DNA from: Balanoglossus misakiensis
Lineage: Eukaryota; Hemichordata
Assembly (NCBI GenBank): GCA_040954595.2
Contig: CM082587.2
Coordinates: 9,610,001-9,674,000 of the forward strand
Direction of reading: 5' to 3'
DNA length: 64,000 nucleotides
A model generated the notes under the pieces. It was not told where the DNA came from, made no database searches, and worked only from the letters and a program-made list of their open reading frames with translations. The stretch's first letter is position 1; every line of letters begins with the position of its first letter. Positions 28,532 to 42,900 of this stretch are shown here, one piece after another. The position numbers were made by a program, and so were the translations under genes.

Positions 28532-31500
28532 GGAAGTAAGCTTTCAGCCTACCAATGTAGCTATTGTATTTTCCACTTTTTGTAAGTGAAGCCTGACTGT
28601 CGCCTGTCTTAGGTCACCACTTCATAAGCGGTCTTACCCGTCATTGGCACAAACAGTCTCAGGAAGTAAGCTTTCAGCCTACCAATGTAGCTATTGTATT
28701 TTCCACTTTTTGTAAGTGAAGCCTGACTGTCGCCTCTCTTAGGTCACCACTTCATAAGCGGTCTTACCCGTCATTGGCACAAACAGTCTCAGGAAGTAAG
28801 CTTTCAGCCTACCAAACAGTCTCTGGAAGTAAGCTTTCAGCCTACCAATGTAGCTATTGTATTTTCCACTTTTTGTTAGTGAAGCCTGACTGTCGCCTCT
28901 CTTAGGTCACCACTTCATAAGCGGTCTTACCCGTCATTGGCACAAACAGTCTCAGGAAGTAAGCTTCAGCCTACCAATGTAGCTATTATATTTTCCACTT
29001 TTTGTAAGTGAAGCCTGACTGTCGCCTGTCTTAGGTCACCACTTCATAAGCGGTCTTACCCGTCATTGGCACAAACAGTCTCAGGAAGTAAGCTTTCAGC
29101 CTACCAATGTAGCTATTGTATTTTCCACTTTTTGTAAGTGAAGCCTGACTGTCGCCTGTCTTAGGTCACCACTTCATAAGCGGTCTTACCCGTCATTGGC
29201 ACAAACAGTCTCAGGAAGTAAGCTTTCAGCCTACCAATGTAGCTATTGTATTTTCCACTTTTTGTAAGTGAAGCCTGACTGTCGCCTGTCTTAGGTCACC
29301 ACTTCATAAGCGGTCTTACCCGTCATTGGCACAAACAGTCTCAGGAAGTAAGCTTTCAGCCTACCAATGTAGCTATTGTATTTTCCACTTTTTGTAAGTG
29401 AAGCCTGACTGTCGCCTGTCTTAGGTCACCACTTCATAAGCGGTCTTACCCATCATTGGCACAAACAGTCTCAGGAAGTAAGCTTTCAGCCTACCAATGT
29501 AGCTATTGTATTTTCCACTTTTTGTAAGTGAAGCCTGATTGTCGCCTGTCTTAGGTCACCACTTCATAAGCGGTCTTACCCGTCATTGGCACAAACAGTC
29601 TCAGGAAGTTACCTTTCAGCCTACCAATGTAGCTATTGTATTTTCCACTTTTTGTAAGTGAAGCCTGACTGTCGCCTGTCTTAGGTCACCACTTCATAAG
29701 CGGTCTTACCCGTCATTGGCACAAACAGTCTCAGGAAGTAAGCTTTCAGCCTACCAATGTAGCTATTGTATTTTCCACTTTTTGTAAGTGAAGCCTGACT
29801 GTCGCCTGTCTTAGGTCACCACTTCATAAGCGGTCTTACCCGTCATTGGCACAAACAGTCTCAGGAAGTTACCTTTCAGCCTACCAATGTAGCTATTGTA
29901 TTTTCCACTTTTTGTAAGTGAAGCCTGACTGTCGCCTCTCTTAGGTCACCACTTCATAAGCGGTCTTACCCGTCATTGGCACAAACAGTCTCAGGAAGTA
30001 AGCTTTCAGCCTACCAAACAGTCTCTGGAAGTAAGCTTTCAGCCTACCAATGTAGCTATTGTATTTTCCACTTTTTGTTAGTGAAGCCTGACTGTCGCCT
30101 CTCTTAGGTCACCACTTCATAAGCGGTCTTACCCGTCATTGGCAAAAACAGTCTCAGGAAGTAAGCTTTCAGCCTACCAATGTAGCTATTATATTTTCCA
30201 CTTTTTGTAAGTGAAGCCTGACTGTCGCCTGTCTTAGGTCACCACTTCATAAGCGGTCTTACCCGTCATTGGCACAAACAGTCTCAGGAAGTAAGCTTTC
30301 AGCCTACCAATGTAGCTATTGTATTTTCCACTTTTTGTAAGTGAAGCCTGATTGTCGCCTGTCTTAGGTCACCACTTCATAAGCGGTCTTACCCGTCATT
30401 GGCACAAACAGTCTCAGGAAGTTAGCTTTCAGGCTACCAATGTAGCTATTGTATTTTCCACTTTTTGTAAGTGAAGCCTGACTGTCGCCTGTCTTAGGTC
30501 ACCACTTCATAAGCGGTCTTACCCGTCATTGGCACAAACAGTCTCAGGAAGTAAGCTTTCAGCCTACCAATGTAGCTATTGTATTTTCCACTTTTTGTAA
30601 GTGAAGCCTGACTGTCGCCTGTCTTAGGTCACCACTTCATAAGCGGTCTTACCCGTCATTGGCACAAACAGTCTCAGGAAGTAAGCTTTCAGCCTACCAA
30701 TGTAGCTATTGTATTTTCCACTTTTTGTATGTGAAGCCTGACCGTCGCCTGTCTTAGGTCACCACTTCATAAGCGGTCTTACCCGTCATTGGCACAAACA
30801 GTCTCAGGAAGTTAGCTTTCAGGCTACCAATGTAGCTATTGTATTTTCCACTTTTTGTAAGGGAAGCCTGACTGTCGCCTGTCTTAGGTCACCACTTCAT
30901 AAGCGGTCTTACCCGTCATTGGCACAAACAGTCTCAGGAAGTTAATTTTCAGGCTACCAATGTAGCTATTGTATTTTCCACTTTTTGTAAGGGAAGCCTG
31001 ACTGTCGCCTGTCTTAGGTCACCACTTCATAAGCGGTCTTACCCGTCATTGGCCCAAACAGTCTCAGGAAGTAAACTTTCAGCCTACCAATGTAGCTATT
31101 GTATTTTCCACTTTTTGTAAGTGAAGCCTGATTGTCGCCTGTCTTAGGTCACCACTTCATAAGCGGTCTTACCCGTCATTGGCACAAACAGTCTCAGGAA
31201 GTTAGCTTTCAGGCTACCAATGTAGCTATTGTATTTTCCACTTTTTGTAAGTGAAGCCTGACTGTCGCCTGTCTTAGGTCACCACTTCATAAGCGGTCTT
31301 ACCCGTCATTGGCACAAACAGTCTCAGGAAGTAAGCTTTCAGCCTACCAATGTAGCTATTGTATTTTCCACTTTTTGTAAGTGAAGCCTGACTGTCGCCT
31401 CTCTTAGGTCACCACTTCATAAGCGGTCTTACCCGTCATTGGCACAAACAGTCTCAGGAAGTTAGCTTTCAGGCTACCAATGTAGCTATTGTATTTTCCA

Positions 31501-33874
31501 CTTTTTGTAAGTGAAGCCTGACTGTCGCCTGTCTTAGGTCACCACTTCATAAGCGGTCTTACCCGTCATTGGCACAAACAGTCTCAGGAAGTAAGCTTTC
31601 AGCCTACCAATTTAGCTATTGTATTTTCCACTTTTTGAAAGTGAAGCCTGACTGTCGCCTGTCTTAGGTCACCACTTCATAAGCGGTCTTACCCGTCATT
31701 GGCACAAACAGTCTCAGGAAGTAAGCTTTCAGCCTACCAATTTAGCTATTGTATTTTCCACTTTTTGAAAGTGAAGCCTGACTGTCGCCTGTCTTATGTC
31801 ACCACTTCATAAGCGGTCTTACCCGTCATTGGCACAAACAGTCTCAGGAAGTAAGCTTTCAGCCTACCAATGTAGCTATTGTATTTTCCACTTTTTGTAA
31901 GTGAAGCCTGACTGTCGCCTCTCTTAGGTCACCACTTCATAAGCGGTCTTACCCGTCATTGGCACAAACAGTCTCTGGAAGTAAGCTTTCAGCCTACCAA
32001 ACAGTCTCTGGAAGTAAGCTTTCAGCCTACCAATGTAGCTATTGTATTTTCCACTTTTTGTTAGTGAAGCCTGACTGTCGCCTGTCTTAGGTCACCACTT
32101 CATAAGCGGTCTTACCCGTCATTGGCACAAACAGTCTCAGGAAGTAAGCTTTCAGCCTACCAAACAGTCTCTGAAAGTAAGCTTTCAGCCTACCAATGTA
32201 GCTATTGTATTTTCCACTTTTTGTAAGTGAAGCCTGACTGTCGCCTCTCTTAGGTCACCACTTCATAAGCGGTCTTACCGTCATTGGCACAAACAGTCTC
32301 AGGAAGTAAGCTTTCAGCCAACCAATGTAGCTATTGTATTTTCCACTTTTTGTAAGTGAAGCCTGACTGTCGCCTGTCTTAGGTCACCACTTCATAAGCG
32401 GTCTTACCCGTCATTGGCACAAACAGTCTCAGGAAGAAAGCTTTCAGCCTACCAATGTAGCTATCATATTTTTCACTTTTTGTAAGTGAAGCCTGACTGT
32501 CGCCTGTCTTAGGTCACCACTTCATAAGCGATCTTACCCGTCATTGGCACAAACAGTCTCAGGAAGTAAGCTTTCAGCCTACCAATGTAGCTATTGTATT
32601 TTCCACTTTTTGTAAGTGAAGCCTGACTGTCGCCTCTCTTAGGTCACCACTTCATAAGCGGTCTTACCCGTCATTGGCACAAACAGTCTCAGGAAGTTAG
32701 CTTTCAGGCTACCAATGTAGCTATTGTATTTTCCACTTTTTGTAAGTGAAGCCTGACTGTTGCCTGTCTTAGGTCACCACTTCATAAGCCGTCTTACCCG
32801 TCATTGGCACAAACAGTCTCAGGAAGTAAGCTTTCAGCCTACCAATGTAGCTATTGTATTTTCCACTTTTTGTAAGTGAAGCCTGACTGTCACCTCTCTT
32901 AGGTCACCACTTCATAAGCGGTCTTACCCGTCATTGGCACAAACAGTCTCAGGAAGTAAGCTTTCAGCCTACCAATGTAGCTATTGTATTTTCCACTTTT
33001 TGTAAGTGAAGCCTGACTGTCGCCTGTCTTAGGTCACCACTTCATAAGCGGTCTTACCCGTCATTGGCACAAACAGTCTCAGGAAGAAAGCTTTCAGCCT
33101 ACCAATGTAGCTATTGTATTTTTCACTTTTTGTAAGTGAAGACTGACTGTCGCCTGTCTTAGGTCACCACTTCATAAGCGGTCTTACCCGTCATTGGCAC
33201 AAACAGTCTCAGGAAGTAAGCTTTCAGCCTACCAATGTAGCTATTGTATTTTCCACTTTTTGTAAGTGAAGCCTGACTGTCGCCTGTCTCAGGTCACCAC
33301 TTCATAAGCGGTCTTACCCGTCATTGGCACAAACAGTCTAAGGAAGTAAGCTTTCAGCCTACCAAACAGTCTCTGGAAGTAAGCTTTCAGCCTACCAATG
33401 TAGCTATTGTATTTTCCACTTTTTGTAAGTGAAGCCTGACTGTCGCCTGTCTTAGGTCACCACTTAATAAGCGGTCTTACCCGTCATTGGCACAAACAGT
33501 CTCAGGATTTAAGCTTTCAGCCTACCAATGTAGCTATTGTATTTTCCACTTTTTGTAAGTGAAGCCTGACTGTCGCCTGTCTTAGGTCACCACTTCATAA
33601 GCCGTCTTACCCGTCATTGGCACAAACAGTCTCAGGAAGTAAGCTTTCAGCCTACCAATGTAGCTATTGTATTTTCCACTTTTTGTAAGTGAAGCCTGAC
33701 TGTCGCCTGTCTTAGGTCACCACTTCATAAGCGGTCTAACCCGTCATTGGCACAAACAGTCTCAGGAAGTAAGCTTTCAGCCTACCAATGTAGCTATTGT
33801 ATTTTCCACTTTTTGTAAGTGAAGCCTGACTGTCGCCTGTCTTAGGTCACCACTTCATAAGCGGTCTTACCCGT

Positions 33875-35100
33875 CATTAGCACAAACAGTCTCAGGAAGT
33901 AAGCTTTCAGCCTACCAATGAAGCTATTGTATTTTCCACTTTTTGTAAGTGAAGCCTGACTGTCGCCTGTCTTAGGTCACCACTTCATAAGCGGTCTTAC
34001 CCGTCATTGGCACAAACAGTCTCAGGAAGTAAGCTTTCAGCCTACCAATGTAGCTATTATATTTTCCACTTTTTGTAAGTGAAGCCTGACTGTCGCCTGT
34101 CTTAGGTCACCACTTCGTAAGCGGTCTTACCCGTCATTGGCACAAACAGTCTCAGGAAGTAAGCTTTCAGCCTACCAATGTAGCTATTGTATTTTCCACT
34201 TTTTGTAAGTGAAGCCTGACTGTCGCCTGTCTTAGGTCACCACTTCATAAGCGGTCTTACCCGTCATTGGCACAAACAGTCTCAGAAAGTAAGCTTTCAG
34301 CCTACCAATGTAGCTATTGTATTTTCCACTTTTTGTAAGTGAAGCCTGACTGTCGCCTGTCTTAGGTCACCACTTCATAAGCGGTCTTACCCGTCATTGG
34401 CACAAACAGTCTCAGGAAGTAAGCTTTCAGCCTACCAATGTAGCTATTATATTTTCCACTTTTTGTAAGTGAAGCCTGACTGTCGCCTGTCTTAGGTCAC
34501 CACTTCATAAGCGGTCTTACCCGTTATTGGCACAAACAGTCTCAGGAAGTAAGCTTTCAGCCTACCCATGAAGCTATTGTATTTTCCACTTTTTGTAAGT
34601 GAAGCCTGACTGTCGCCTGTCTTAGGTCACCACTTCATAAGCGGTCTTACCCGTCATTGGCACAAACAGTCTCAGGAAGTAAGCTTTCAGCCTACCAATG
34701 TAGCTATTATATTTTCCACTTTTTGTAAGTGAAGCCTGACTGTCGCCTGTCTTAGGTCACCACTTCGTAAGCGGTCTTACCCGTCATTGGCACAAACAGT
34801 CTCAGGAAGTAAGCTTTCAGCCTACCAATGTAGCTATTGTATTTTCCACTTTTTGTAAGTGAAGCCTGACTGTCGCCTGTCTTAGGTCACCACTTCATAA
34901 GCGGTCTTACCCGTCATTGGCACAAACAGTCTCAGAAAGTAAGCTTTCAGCCTACCAATGTAGCTATTGTATTTTCCACTTTTTGTAAGTGAAGCCTGAC
35001 TGTCGCCTGTCTTAGGTCACCACTTCATAAGCGGTCTTACCCGTCATTGGCACAAACAGTCTCATGAAGTAAGCTTTCAGCCTACCAATGTAGCTATTAT
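33875..35100 (+). repeat. Displaced partial copy of the 12-monomer unit
   Basis: The order CATTAGCAC with AATGAAGC, ATTATATT, CTTCGTAAG, CTCAGAAAG, GTTATTGG with CCCATGAAGC, and CTCATGAAG runs here with the same internal spacing (0, 690 and 1186 bp) as at 44381-45567. The copies are 10506 bp apart, with the 683-bp family between them. Confidence 0.8.
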
Positions 35101-38100
35101 ATTTTCCACTTTTTGTAAGTGAAGCCAGACTGTCGCCTTTCTTAGGTTACCACTTCATAAGCGGTCTTACCCATCATTGGCACAAACAGTCTCAGGAAGT
35201 AAGCTTTCAGCCTGCCAATGTAGCTATTGTATTTTCCACTTTTTGTAAGTGAAGCCTGACTGTCGCCTCTCTTAGGTCACCACTTCATAAGCGGTCTTAC
35301 CCGTCATTGGCACAAACAGTCTCAGGAAGTAAGCTTTCAGCCTACCAAACAGTCTCTGGAAGTAAGCTTTCAGCCTACCAATGTAGCTATTGTATTTTCC
35401 ACTTTTTGTTAGTGAAGCCTGACTGTCGCCTCTCTTAGGTCACCACTTCATAAGCGGTCTTACCCGTCATTGGCAAAAACAGTCTCAGGAAGTAAGCTTT
35501 CAGCCTACCAATGTAGCTATTGTATTTTCCACTTTTTGTAAGTGAAGCCTGACTGTCGCCTGTCTTAGGTCACCACTTCATAAGCGGTCTTACCCGTCAT
35601 TGGCACAAACAGTCTCAGGAAATAAGCTTTCAGCCTACCAATGTAGCTATTGTATTTTCCACTTTTTGTAAGTGAAGCCTGACTGTCGCCTGTCTTAGGT
35701 CACCACTTCATAAGCGGTCTTACCCGTCATTGGCACAAACAGTCTCATGAAGTAAGCTTTCAGCCTACCAATGTAGCTATTATATTTTCCACTTTTTGTA
35801 AGTGAAGCCAGACTGTCGCCTTTCTTAGGTTACCACTTCATAAGCGGTCTTACCCATCATTGGCACAAACAGTCTCAGGAAGTAAGCTTTCAGCCTACCA
35901 ATGTAGCTATTGTATTTTCCACTTTTTGTAAGTGAAGCCTGACTGTCGCCTCTCTTAGGTCACCACTTCATAAGCGGTCTTACCCGTCATTGGCACAAAC
36001 AGTCTCAGGAAGTAAGCTTTCAGCCTACCAAACAGTCTCTGGAAGTAAGCTTTCAGCCTACCAATGTAGCTATTGTATTTTCCACTTTTTGTTAGTGAAG
36101 CCTGACTGTCGCCTCTCTTAGGTCACCACTTCATAAGCGGTCTTACCCGTCATTGGCAAAAACAGTCTCAGGAAGTAAGCTTTCAGCCTACCAATGTAGC
36201 TATTGTATTTTCCACTTTTTGTAAGTGAAGCCTGACTGTCGCCTGTCTTAGGTCACCTCTTCATAAGCGGTCTTACCCGTCATTGGCACAAACAGTCTCA
36301 GGAAATAAGCTTTCAGCCTACCAATGTAGCTATTGTATTTTCCACTTTTTGTAAGTGAAGCCTGACTGTCGCCTGTCTTAGGTCACCACTTCATAAGCGG
36401 TCTTACCCGTCATTGGCACAAACAGTCTCATGAAGTAAGCTTTCAGCCTACCAATGTAGCTATTATATTTTCCACTTTTTGTAAGTGAAGCCAGACTGTC
36501 GCCTTTCTTAGGTTACCACTTCATAAGCGGTCTTACCCATCATTGGCACAAACAGTCTCAGGAAGTAAGCTTTCAGCCTACCAATGTAGCTATTGTATTT
36601 TCCACTTTTTGTAAGTGAAGCCTGACTGTCGCCTCTCTTAGGTCACCACTTCATAAGCGGTCTTACCCGTCATTGGCACAAACAGTCTCAGGAAGTAAGC
36701 TTTCAGCCTACCAAACAGTCTCTGGAAGTAAGCTTTCAGCCTACCAATGTAGCTATTGTATTTTCCACTTTTTGTTAGTGAAGCCTGACTGTCGCCTCTC
36801 TTAGGTCACCACTTCATAAGCGGTCTTACCCGTCATTGGCAAAAACAGTCTCAGGAAGTAAGCTTTCAGCCTACCAATGTAGCTATTGTATTTTCCACTT
36901 TTTGTAAGTGAAGCCTGACTGTCGCCTGTCTTAGGTCACCACTTCATAAGCGGTCTTACCCGTCATTGGCACAAACAGTCTCAGGAAGTAAGCTTTCAGC
37001 CTACCAATGTAGCTATTGTATTTTCCACTTTTTGTAAGTGAAGCCTGACTGTCGCCTGTCTTAGGTCACCACTTCATAAGCGGTCTTACCCGTCATTGGC
37101 ACAAACAGTCTCAGGAAGTAAGCTTTCAGCCTACCAAACAGTCTCTGGAAGTAAGCTTTCAGCCTACCAATGTAGCTATTGTATTTTCCACTTTTTGTTA
37201 GTGAAGCCTGACTGTCGCCTCTCTTAGGTCACCACTTCATAAGCGGTCTTACCCGTCATTGGCAAAAACAGTCTCAGGAAGTAAGCTTTCAGCCTACCAA
37301 TGTAGCTATTGTATTTTCCACTTTTTGTAAGTGAAGCCTGACTGTCGCCTGTCTTAGGTCACCACTTCATAAGCGGTCTTACCCGTCATTGGCACAAACA
37401 GTCTCAGGAAATAAGCTTTCAGCCTACCAATGTAGCTATTGTATTTTCCACTTTTTGTAAGTGAAGCCTGACTGTCGCCTCTCTTAGGTCACCACTTCAT
37501 AAGCGGTCTTACCCGTCATTGGCACAAACAGTCTCATGAAGTAAGCTTTCAGCCTACCAATGTAGCTATTATATTTTCCACTTTTTGTAAGTGAAGCCAG
37601 ACTGTCGCCTTTCTTAGGTTACCACTTCATAAGCGGTCTTACCCATCATTGGCACAAACAGTCTCAGGAAGTAAGCTTTCAGCCTACCAATGTAGCTATT
37701 GTATTTTCCACTTTTTGTAAGTGAAGCCTGACTGTCGCCTCTCTTAGGTCACCACTTCATAAGCGATCTTACCCGTCATTGGCACAAACAGTCTCAGGAA
37801 GTAAGCTTTCAGCCTACCAAACAGTCTCTGGAAGTAAGCTTTCAGCCTACCAATGTAGCTATTGTATTTTCCACTTTTTGTTAGTGAAGCCTGACTGTCG
37901 CCTCTCTTAGGTCACCACTTCATAAGCGGTCTTACCCGTCATTGGCAAAAACAGTCTCAGGAAGTAAGCTTTCAGCCTACCAATGTAGCTATTGTATTTT
38001 CCACTTTTTGTAAGTGAAGCCTGACTGTCGCCTGTCTTAGGTCACCACTTCATAAGCGGTCTTACCCGTCATTGGCACAAACAGTCTCAGGAAATAAGCT

Positions 38101-41100
38101 TTCAGCCTACCAATGTAGCTATTGTATTTTCCACTTTTTGTAAGTGAAGCCTGACTGTCGCCTGTCTTAGGTCACCACTTCATAAGCGGTCTTACCCGTC
38201 ATTGGCACAAACAGTCTCATGAAGTAAGCTTTCAGCCTACCAATGTAGCTATTATATTTTCCACTTTTTGTAAGTGAAGCCAGACTGTCGCCTTTCTTAG
38301 GTTACCACTTCATAAGCGGTCTTACCCATCATTGGCACAAACAGTCTCAGGAAGTAAGCTTTCAGCCTACCAATGTAGCTATTGTATTTTCCACTTTTTG
38401 TAAGTGAAGCCTGACTGTCGCCTCTCTTAGGTCACCACTTCATAAGCGGTCTTACCCGTCATTGGCACAAACAGTCTCAGGAAGTAAGCTTTCAGCCTAC
38501 CAAACAGTCTCTGGAAGTAAGCTTTCAGCCTACCAATGTAGCTATTGTATTTTCCACTTTTTGTTAGTGAAGCCTGACTGTCGCCTCTCTTAGGTCACCA
38601 CTTCATAAGCGGTCTTACCCGTCATTGGCAAAAACAGTCTCAGGAAGTAAGCTTTCAGCCTACCAATGTAGCTATTGTATTTTCCACTTTTTGTAAGTGA
38701 AGCCTGACTGTCGCCTGTCTTAGGTCACCACTTCATAAGCGGTCTTACCCGTCATTGGCACAAACAGTCTCAGGAAATAAGCTTTCAGCCTACCAATGTA
38801 GCTATTGTATTTTCCACTTTTTGTAAGTGAAGCCTGACTGTCGCCTGTCTTAGGTCACCACTTCATAAGCGGTCTTACCCGTCATTGGCACAAACAGTCT
38901 CATGAAGTAAGCTTTCAGCCTACCAATGTAGCTATTATATTTTCCACTTTTTGTAAGTGAAGCCAGACTGTCGCCTTTCTTAGGTTACCACTTCATAAGC
39001 GGTCTTACCCATCATTGGCACAAACAGTCTCAGGAAGTAAGCTTTCAGCCTACCAATGTAGCTATTGTATTTTCCACTTTTTGTAAGTGAAGCCTGACTG
39101 TCGCCTCTCTTAGGTCACCACTTCATAAGCGGTCTTACCCGTCATTGGCACAAACAGTCTCAGGAAGTAAGCTTTCAGCCTACCAAACAGTCTCTGGAAG
39201 TAAGCTTTCAGCCTACCAATGTAGCTATTGTATTTTCCACTTTTTGTTAGTGAAGCCTGACTGTCGCCTCTCTTAGGTCACCACTTCATAAGCGGTCTTA
39301 CCCGTCATTGGCAAAAACAGTCTCAGGAAGTAAGCTTTCAGCCTACCAATGTAGCTATTGTATTTTCCACTTTTTGTAAGTGAAGCCTGACTGTCGCCTG
39401 TCTTAGGTCACCACTTCATAAGCGGTCTTACCCATCATTGGCACAAACAGTCTCAGAAAGTAAGCTTTCAGCCTACCAATGTAGCTATTGTATTTTCCAC
39501 TTTTTGTAAGTGAAGCCTGACTGTCGCCTGTCTTAGGTCACCACTTCATAAGCGGTCTTACCCGTCATTGGCACAAACAGTCTCATGAAGTAAGCTTTCA
39601 GCCTACCAATGTAGCTATTATATATTCCACTTTTTGTAAGTGAAGCCAGACTGTCGCCTTTCTTAGGTTACCACTTCATAAGCGGTCTTACCCATCATTG
39701 GCACAAACAGTCTCAGGAAGTAAGCTTTCAGCCTACCAATGTAGCTATTGTATTTTCCACTTTTTGTAAGTGAAGCCTGACTGTCGCCTCTCTTAGGTCA
39801 CCACTTCATAAGCGGTCTTACCCGTCATTGGCACAAACAGTCTCAGGAAGTAAGCTTTCAGCCTACCAAACAGTCTCTGGAAGTAAGCTTTCAGCCTACC
39901 AATGTAGCTATTGTATTTTCCACTTTTTGTTAGTGAAGCCTGACTGTCGCCTCTCTTAGGTCACCACTTCATAAGCGGTCTTACCCGTCATTGGCAAAAA
40001 CAGTCTCAGGAAGTAAGCTTTCAGCCTACCAAACAGTCTCTGGAAGTAAGCTTTCAGCCTACCAATGTAGCTATTGTATTTTCCACTTTTTGTAAGTGAA
40101 GCCTGACTGTCGCCTGTCTTAGGTCACCACTTCATAAGCGGTCTTACCCGTCATTGGCACAAACAGTCTCAGGAAGTAAGCTTTCAGCCTACCAAACAGT
40201 CTCTGGAAGTAAGCTTTCAGCCTACCAATGTAGCTATTGTATTTTCCACTTTTTGTTAGTGAAGCCTGACTGTCGCCTCTCTTAGGTCACCACTTCATAA
40301 GCGGTCTTACCCGTCATTGGCAAAAACAGTCTCAGGAAGTAAGCTTTCAGCCTACCAATGTAGCTATTGTATTTTCCACTTTTTGTAAGTGAAGCCTGAC
40401 TGTCGCCTGTCTTAGGTCACCACTTCATAAGCGGTCTTACCCGTCATTGGCACAAACAGTCTCAGGAAGTAAGCTTTCAGCCTACCAATGTAGCTATTGT
40501 ATTTTCCACTTTTTGTAAGTGAAGCCTGACTGTCGCCTGTCTTAGGTCACCACTTCATAAGCGGTCTTACCCGTCATTGGCACAAACAGTCTCAGGAAGT
40601 AAGCTTTCAGCCTACCAAACAGTCTCTGGAAGTAAGCTTTCAGCCTGCCAATGTAGCTATTGTATTTTCCACTTTTTGTTAGTGAAGCCTGACTGTCGCC
40701 TCTCTTAGGTCACCACTTCATAAGCGGTCTTACCCGTCATTGGCAAAAACAGTCTCAGGAAGTAAGCTTTCAGCCTACCAATGTAGCTATTGTATTTTCC
40801 ACTTTTTGTAAGTGAAGCCTGACTGTCGCCTGTCTTAGGTCACCACTTCATAAGCGGTTTTACCCGTCATTGGCACAAACAGTCTCAGGAAATAAGCTTT
40901 CAGCCTACCAATGTAGCTATTGTATTTTCCACTTTTTGTAAGTGAAGCCTGACTGTCGCCTGTCTTAGGTCACCACTTCATAAGCGGTCTTACCCGTCAT
41001 TGGCACAAACAGTCTCATGAAGTAAGCTTTCAGCCTACCAATGTAGCTATTATATTTTCCACTTTTTGTAAGTGAAGCCAGACTGTCGCCTTTCTTAGGT

Positions 41101-42900
41101 TACCACTTCATAAGCGGTCTTACCCATCATTGGCACAAACAGTCTCAGGAAGTAAGCTTTCAGCCTACCAATGTAGCTATTGTATTTTCCACTTTTTGTA
41201 AGTGAAGCCTGACTGTCGCCTCTCTTAGGTCACCACTTCATAAGCGGTCTTACCCGTCATTGGCAAAAACAGTCTCAGGAAGTAAGCTTTCAGCCTACCA
41301 ATGTAGCTATTGTATTTTCCACTTTTTGTAAGTGAAGCCTGACTGTCGCCTGTCTTAGGTCACCACTTCATAAGCGGTCTTACCCGTCATTGGCACAAAC
41401 AGTCTCAGGAAATAAGCTTTCAGCCTACCAATGTAGCTATTGTATTTTCCACTTTTTGTAAGTGAAGCCTGACTGTCGCCTGTCTTAGGTCACCACTTCA
41501 TAAGCGGTCTTACCCGTCATTGGCACAAACAGTCTCATGAAGTAAGCTTTCAGCCTACCAATGTAGCTATTATATTTTCCACTTTTTGTAAGTGAAGCCA
41601 GACTGTCGCCTTTCTTAGGTTACCACTTCATAAGCGGTCTTACCCATCATTGGCACAAACAGTCTCAGGAAGTAAGCTTTCAGCCTACCAAACAGTCTCT
41701 GGAAGTAAGCTTTCAGCCTACCAATGTAGCTATTGTATTTTCCACTTTTTGTTAGTGAAGCCTGACTGTCGCCTCTCTTAGGTCACCACTTCATAAGCGG
41801 TCTTACCCGTCATTGGCAAAAACAGTCTCAGGAAGTAAGCTTTCAGCCTACCAATGTAGCTATTGTATTTTCCACTTTTTGTAAGTGAAGCCTGACTGTC
41901 GCCTGTCTTAGGTCACCACTTCATAAGCGGTCTTACCCGTCATTGGCACAAACAGTCTCAGGAAATAAGCTTTCAGCCTACCAATGTAGCTATTGTATTT
42001 TCCACTTTTTGTAAGTGAAGCCTGACTGTCGCCTGTCTTAGGTCACCACTTCATAAGCGGTCTTACCCGTCATTGGCACAAACAGTCTCATGAAGTAAGC
42101 TTTCAGCCTACCAATGTAGCTATTATATTTTCCACTTTTTGTAAGTGAAGCCAGACTGTCGCCTTTCTTAGGTTACCACTTCATAAGCGGTCTTACCCAT
42201 CATTGGCACAAACAGTCTCAGGAAGTAAGCTTTCAGCCTACCAATGTAGCTATTGTATTTTCCACTTTTTGTAAGTGAAGCCTGACTGTCGCCTCTCTTA
42301 GGTCACCACTTCATAAGCGGTCTTACCCGTCATTGGCACAAACAGTCTCAGGAAGTAAGCTTTCAGCCTACCAAACAGTCTCTGGAAGTAAGCTTTCAGC
42401 CTACCAATGTAGCTATTGTATTTTCCACTTTTTGTTAGTGAAGCCTGACTGTCGCCTCTCTTAGGTCACCACTTCATAAGCGGTCTTACCCGTCATTGGC
42501 AAAAACAGTCTCAGGAAGTAAGCTTTCAGCCTACCAATGTAGCTATTGTATTTTCCACTTTTTGTAAGTGAAGCCTGACTGTCGCCTGTCTTAGGTCACC
42601 ACTTCATAAGCGGTCTTACCCGTCATTGGCACAAACAGTCTCAGGAAATAAGCTTTCAGCCTACCAATGTAGCTATTGTATTTTCCACTTTTTGTAAGTG
42701 AAGCCTGACTGTCGCCTGTCTTAGGTCACCACTTCATAAGCGGTCTTACCCGTCATTGGCACAAACAGTCTCATGAAGTAAGCTTTCAGCCTACCAATGT
42801 AGCTATTATATTTTCCACTTTTTGTTAGTGAAGCCTGACTGTCGCCTCTCTTAGGTCACCACTTCATAAGCGGTCTTACCCGTCATTGGCAAAAACAGTC
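35061..42900 (+). repeat. Higher-order repeat: 683-bp unit (5 monomers, one of 163 bp), about 8 kb
   Basis: CTCATGAAGTAAG begins at 35061, 35744, 36427, 37533, 38216, 38899, 39582, 41014, 41534, 42087 and 42770. Six intervals are exactly 683 bp (4 x 130 + 163). The others (1106, 1432, 520 and 553 bp) are whole-monomer gains or losses of the same pattern. Each unit carries in order CTCATGAAG with ATTATATT and GCCAGACTG; CTTTCTTAGGTTACC with CCATCATT; a 163-bp monomer with TTAGTG; GGCAAAAACAG; and GGAAATAAG. It is the most regular part of the window. Confidence 0.9.
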
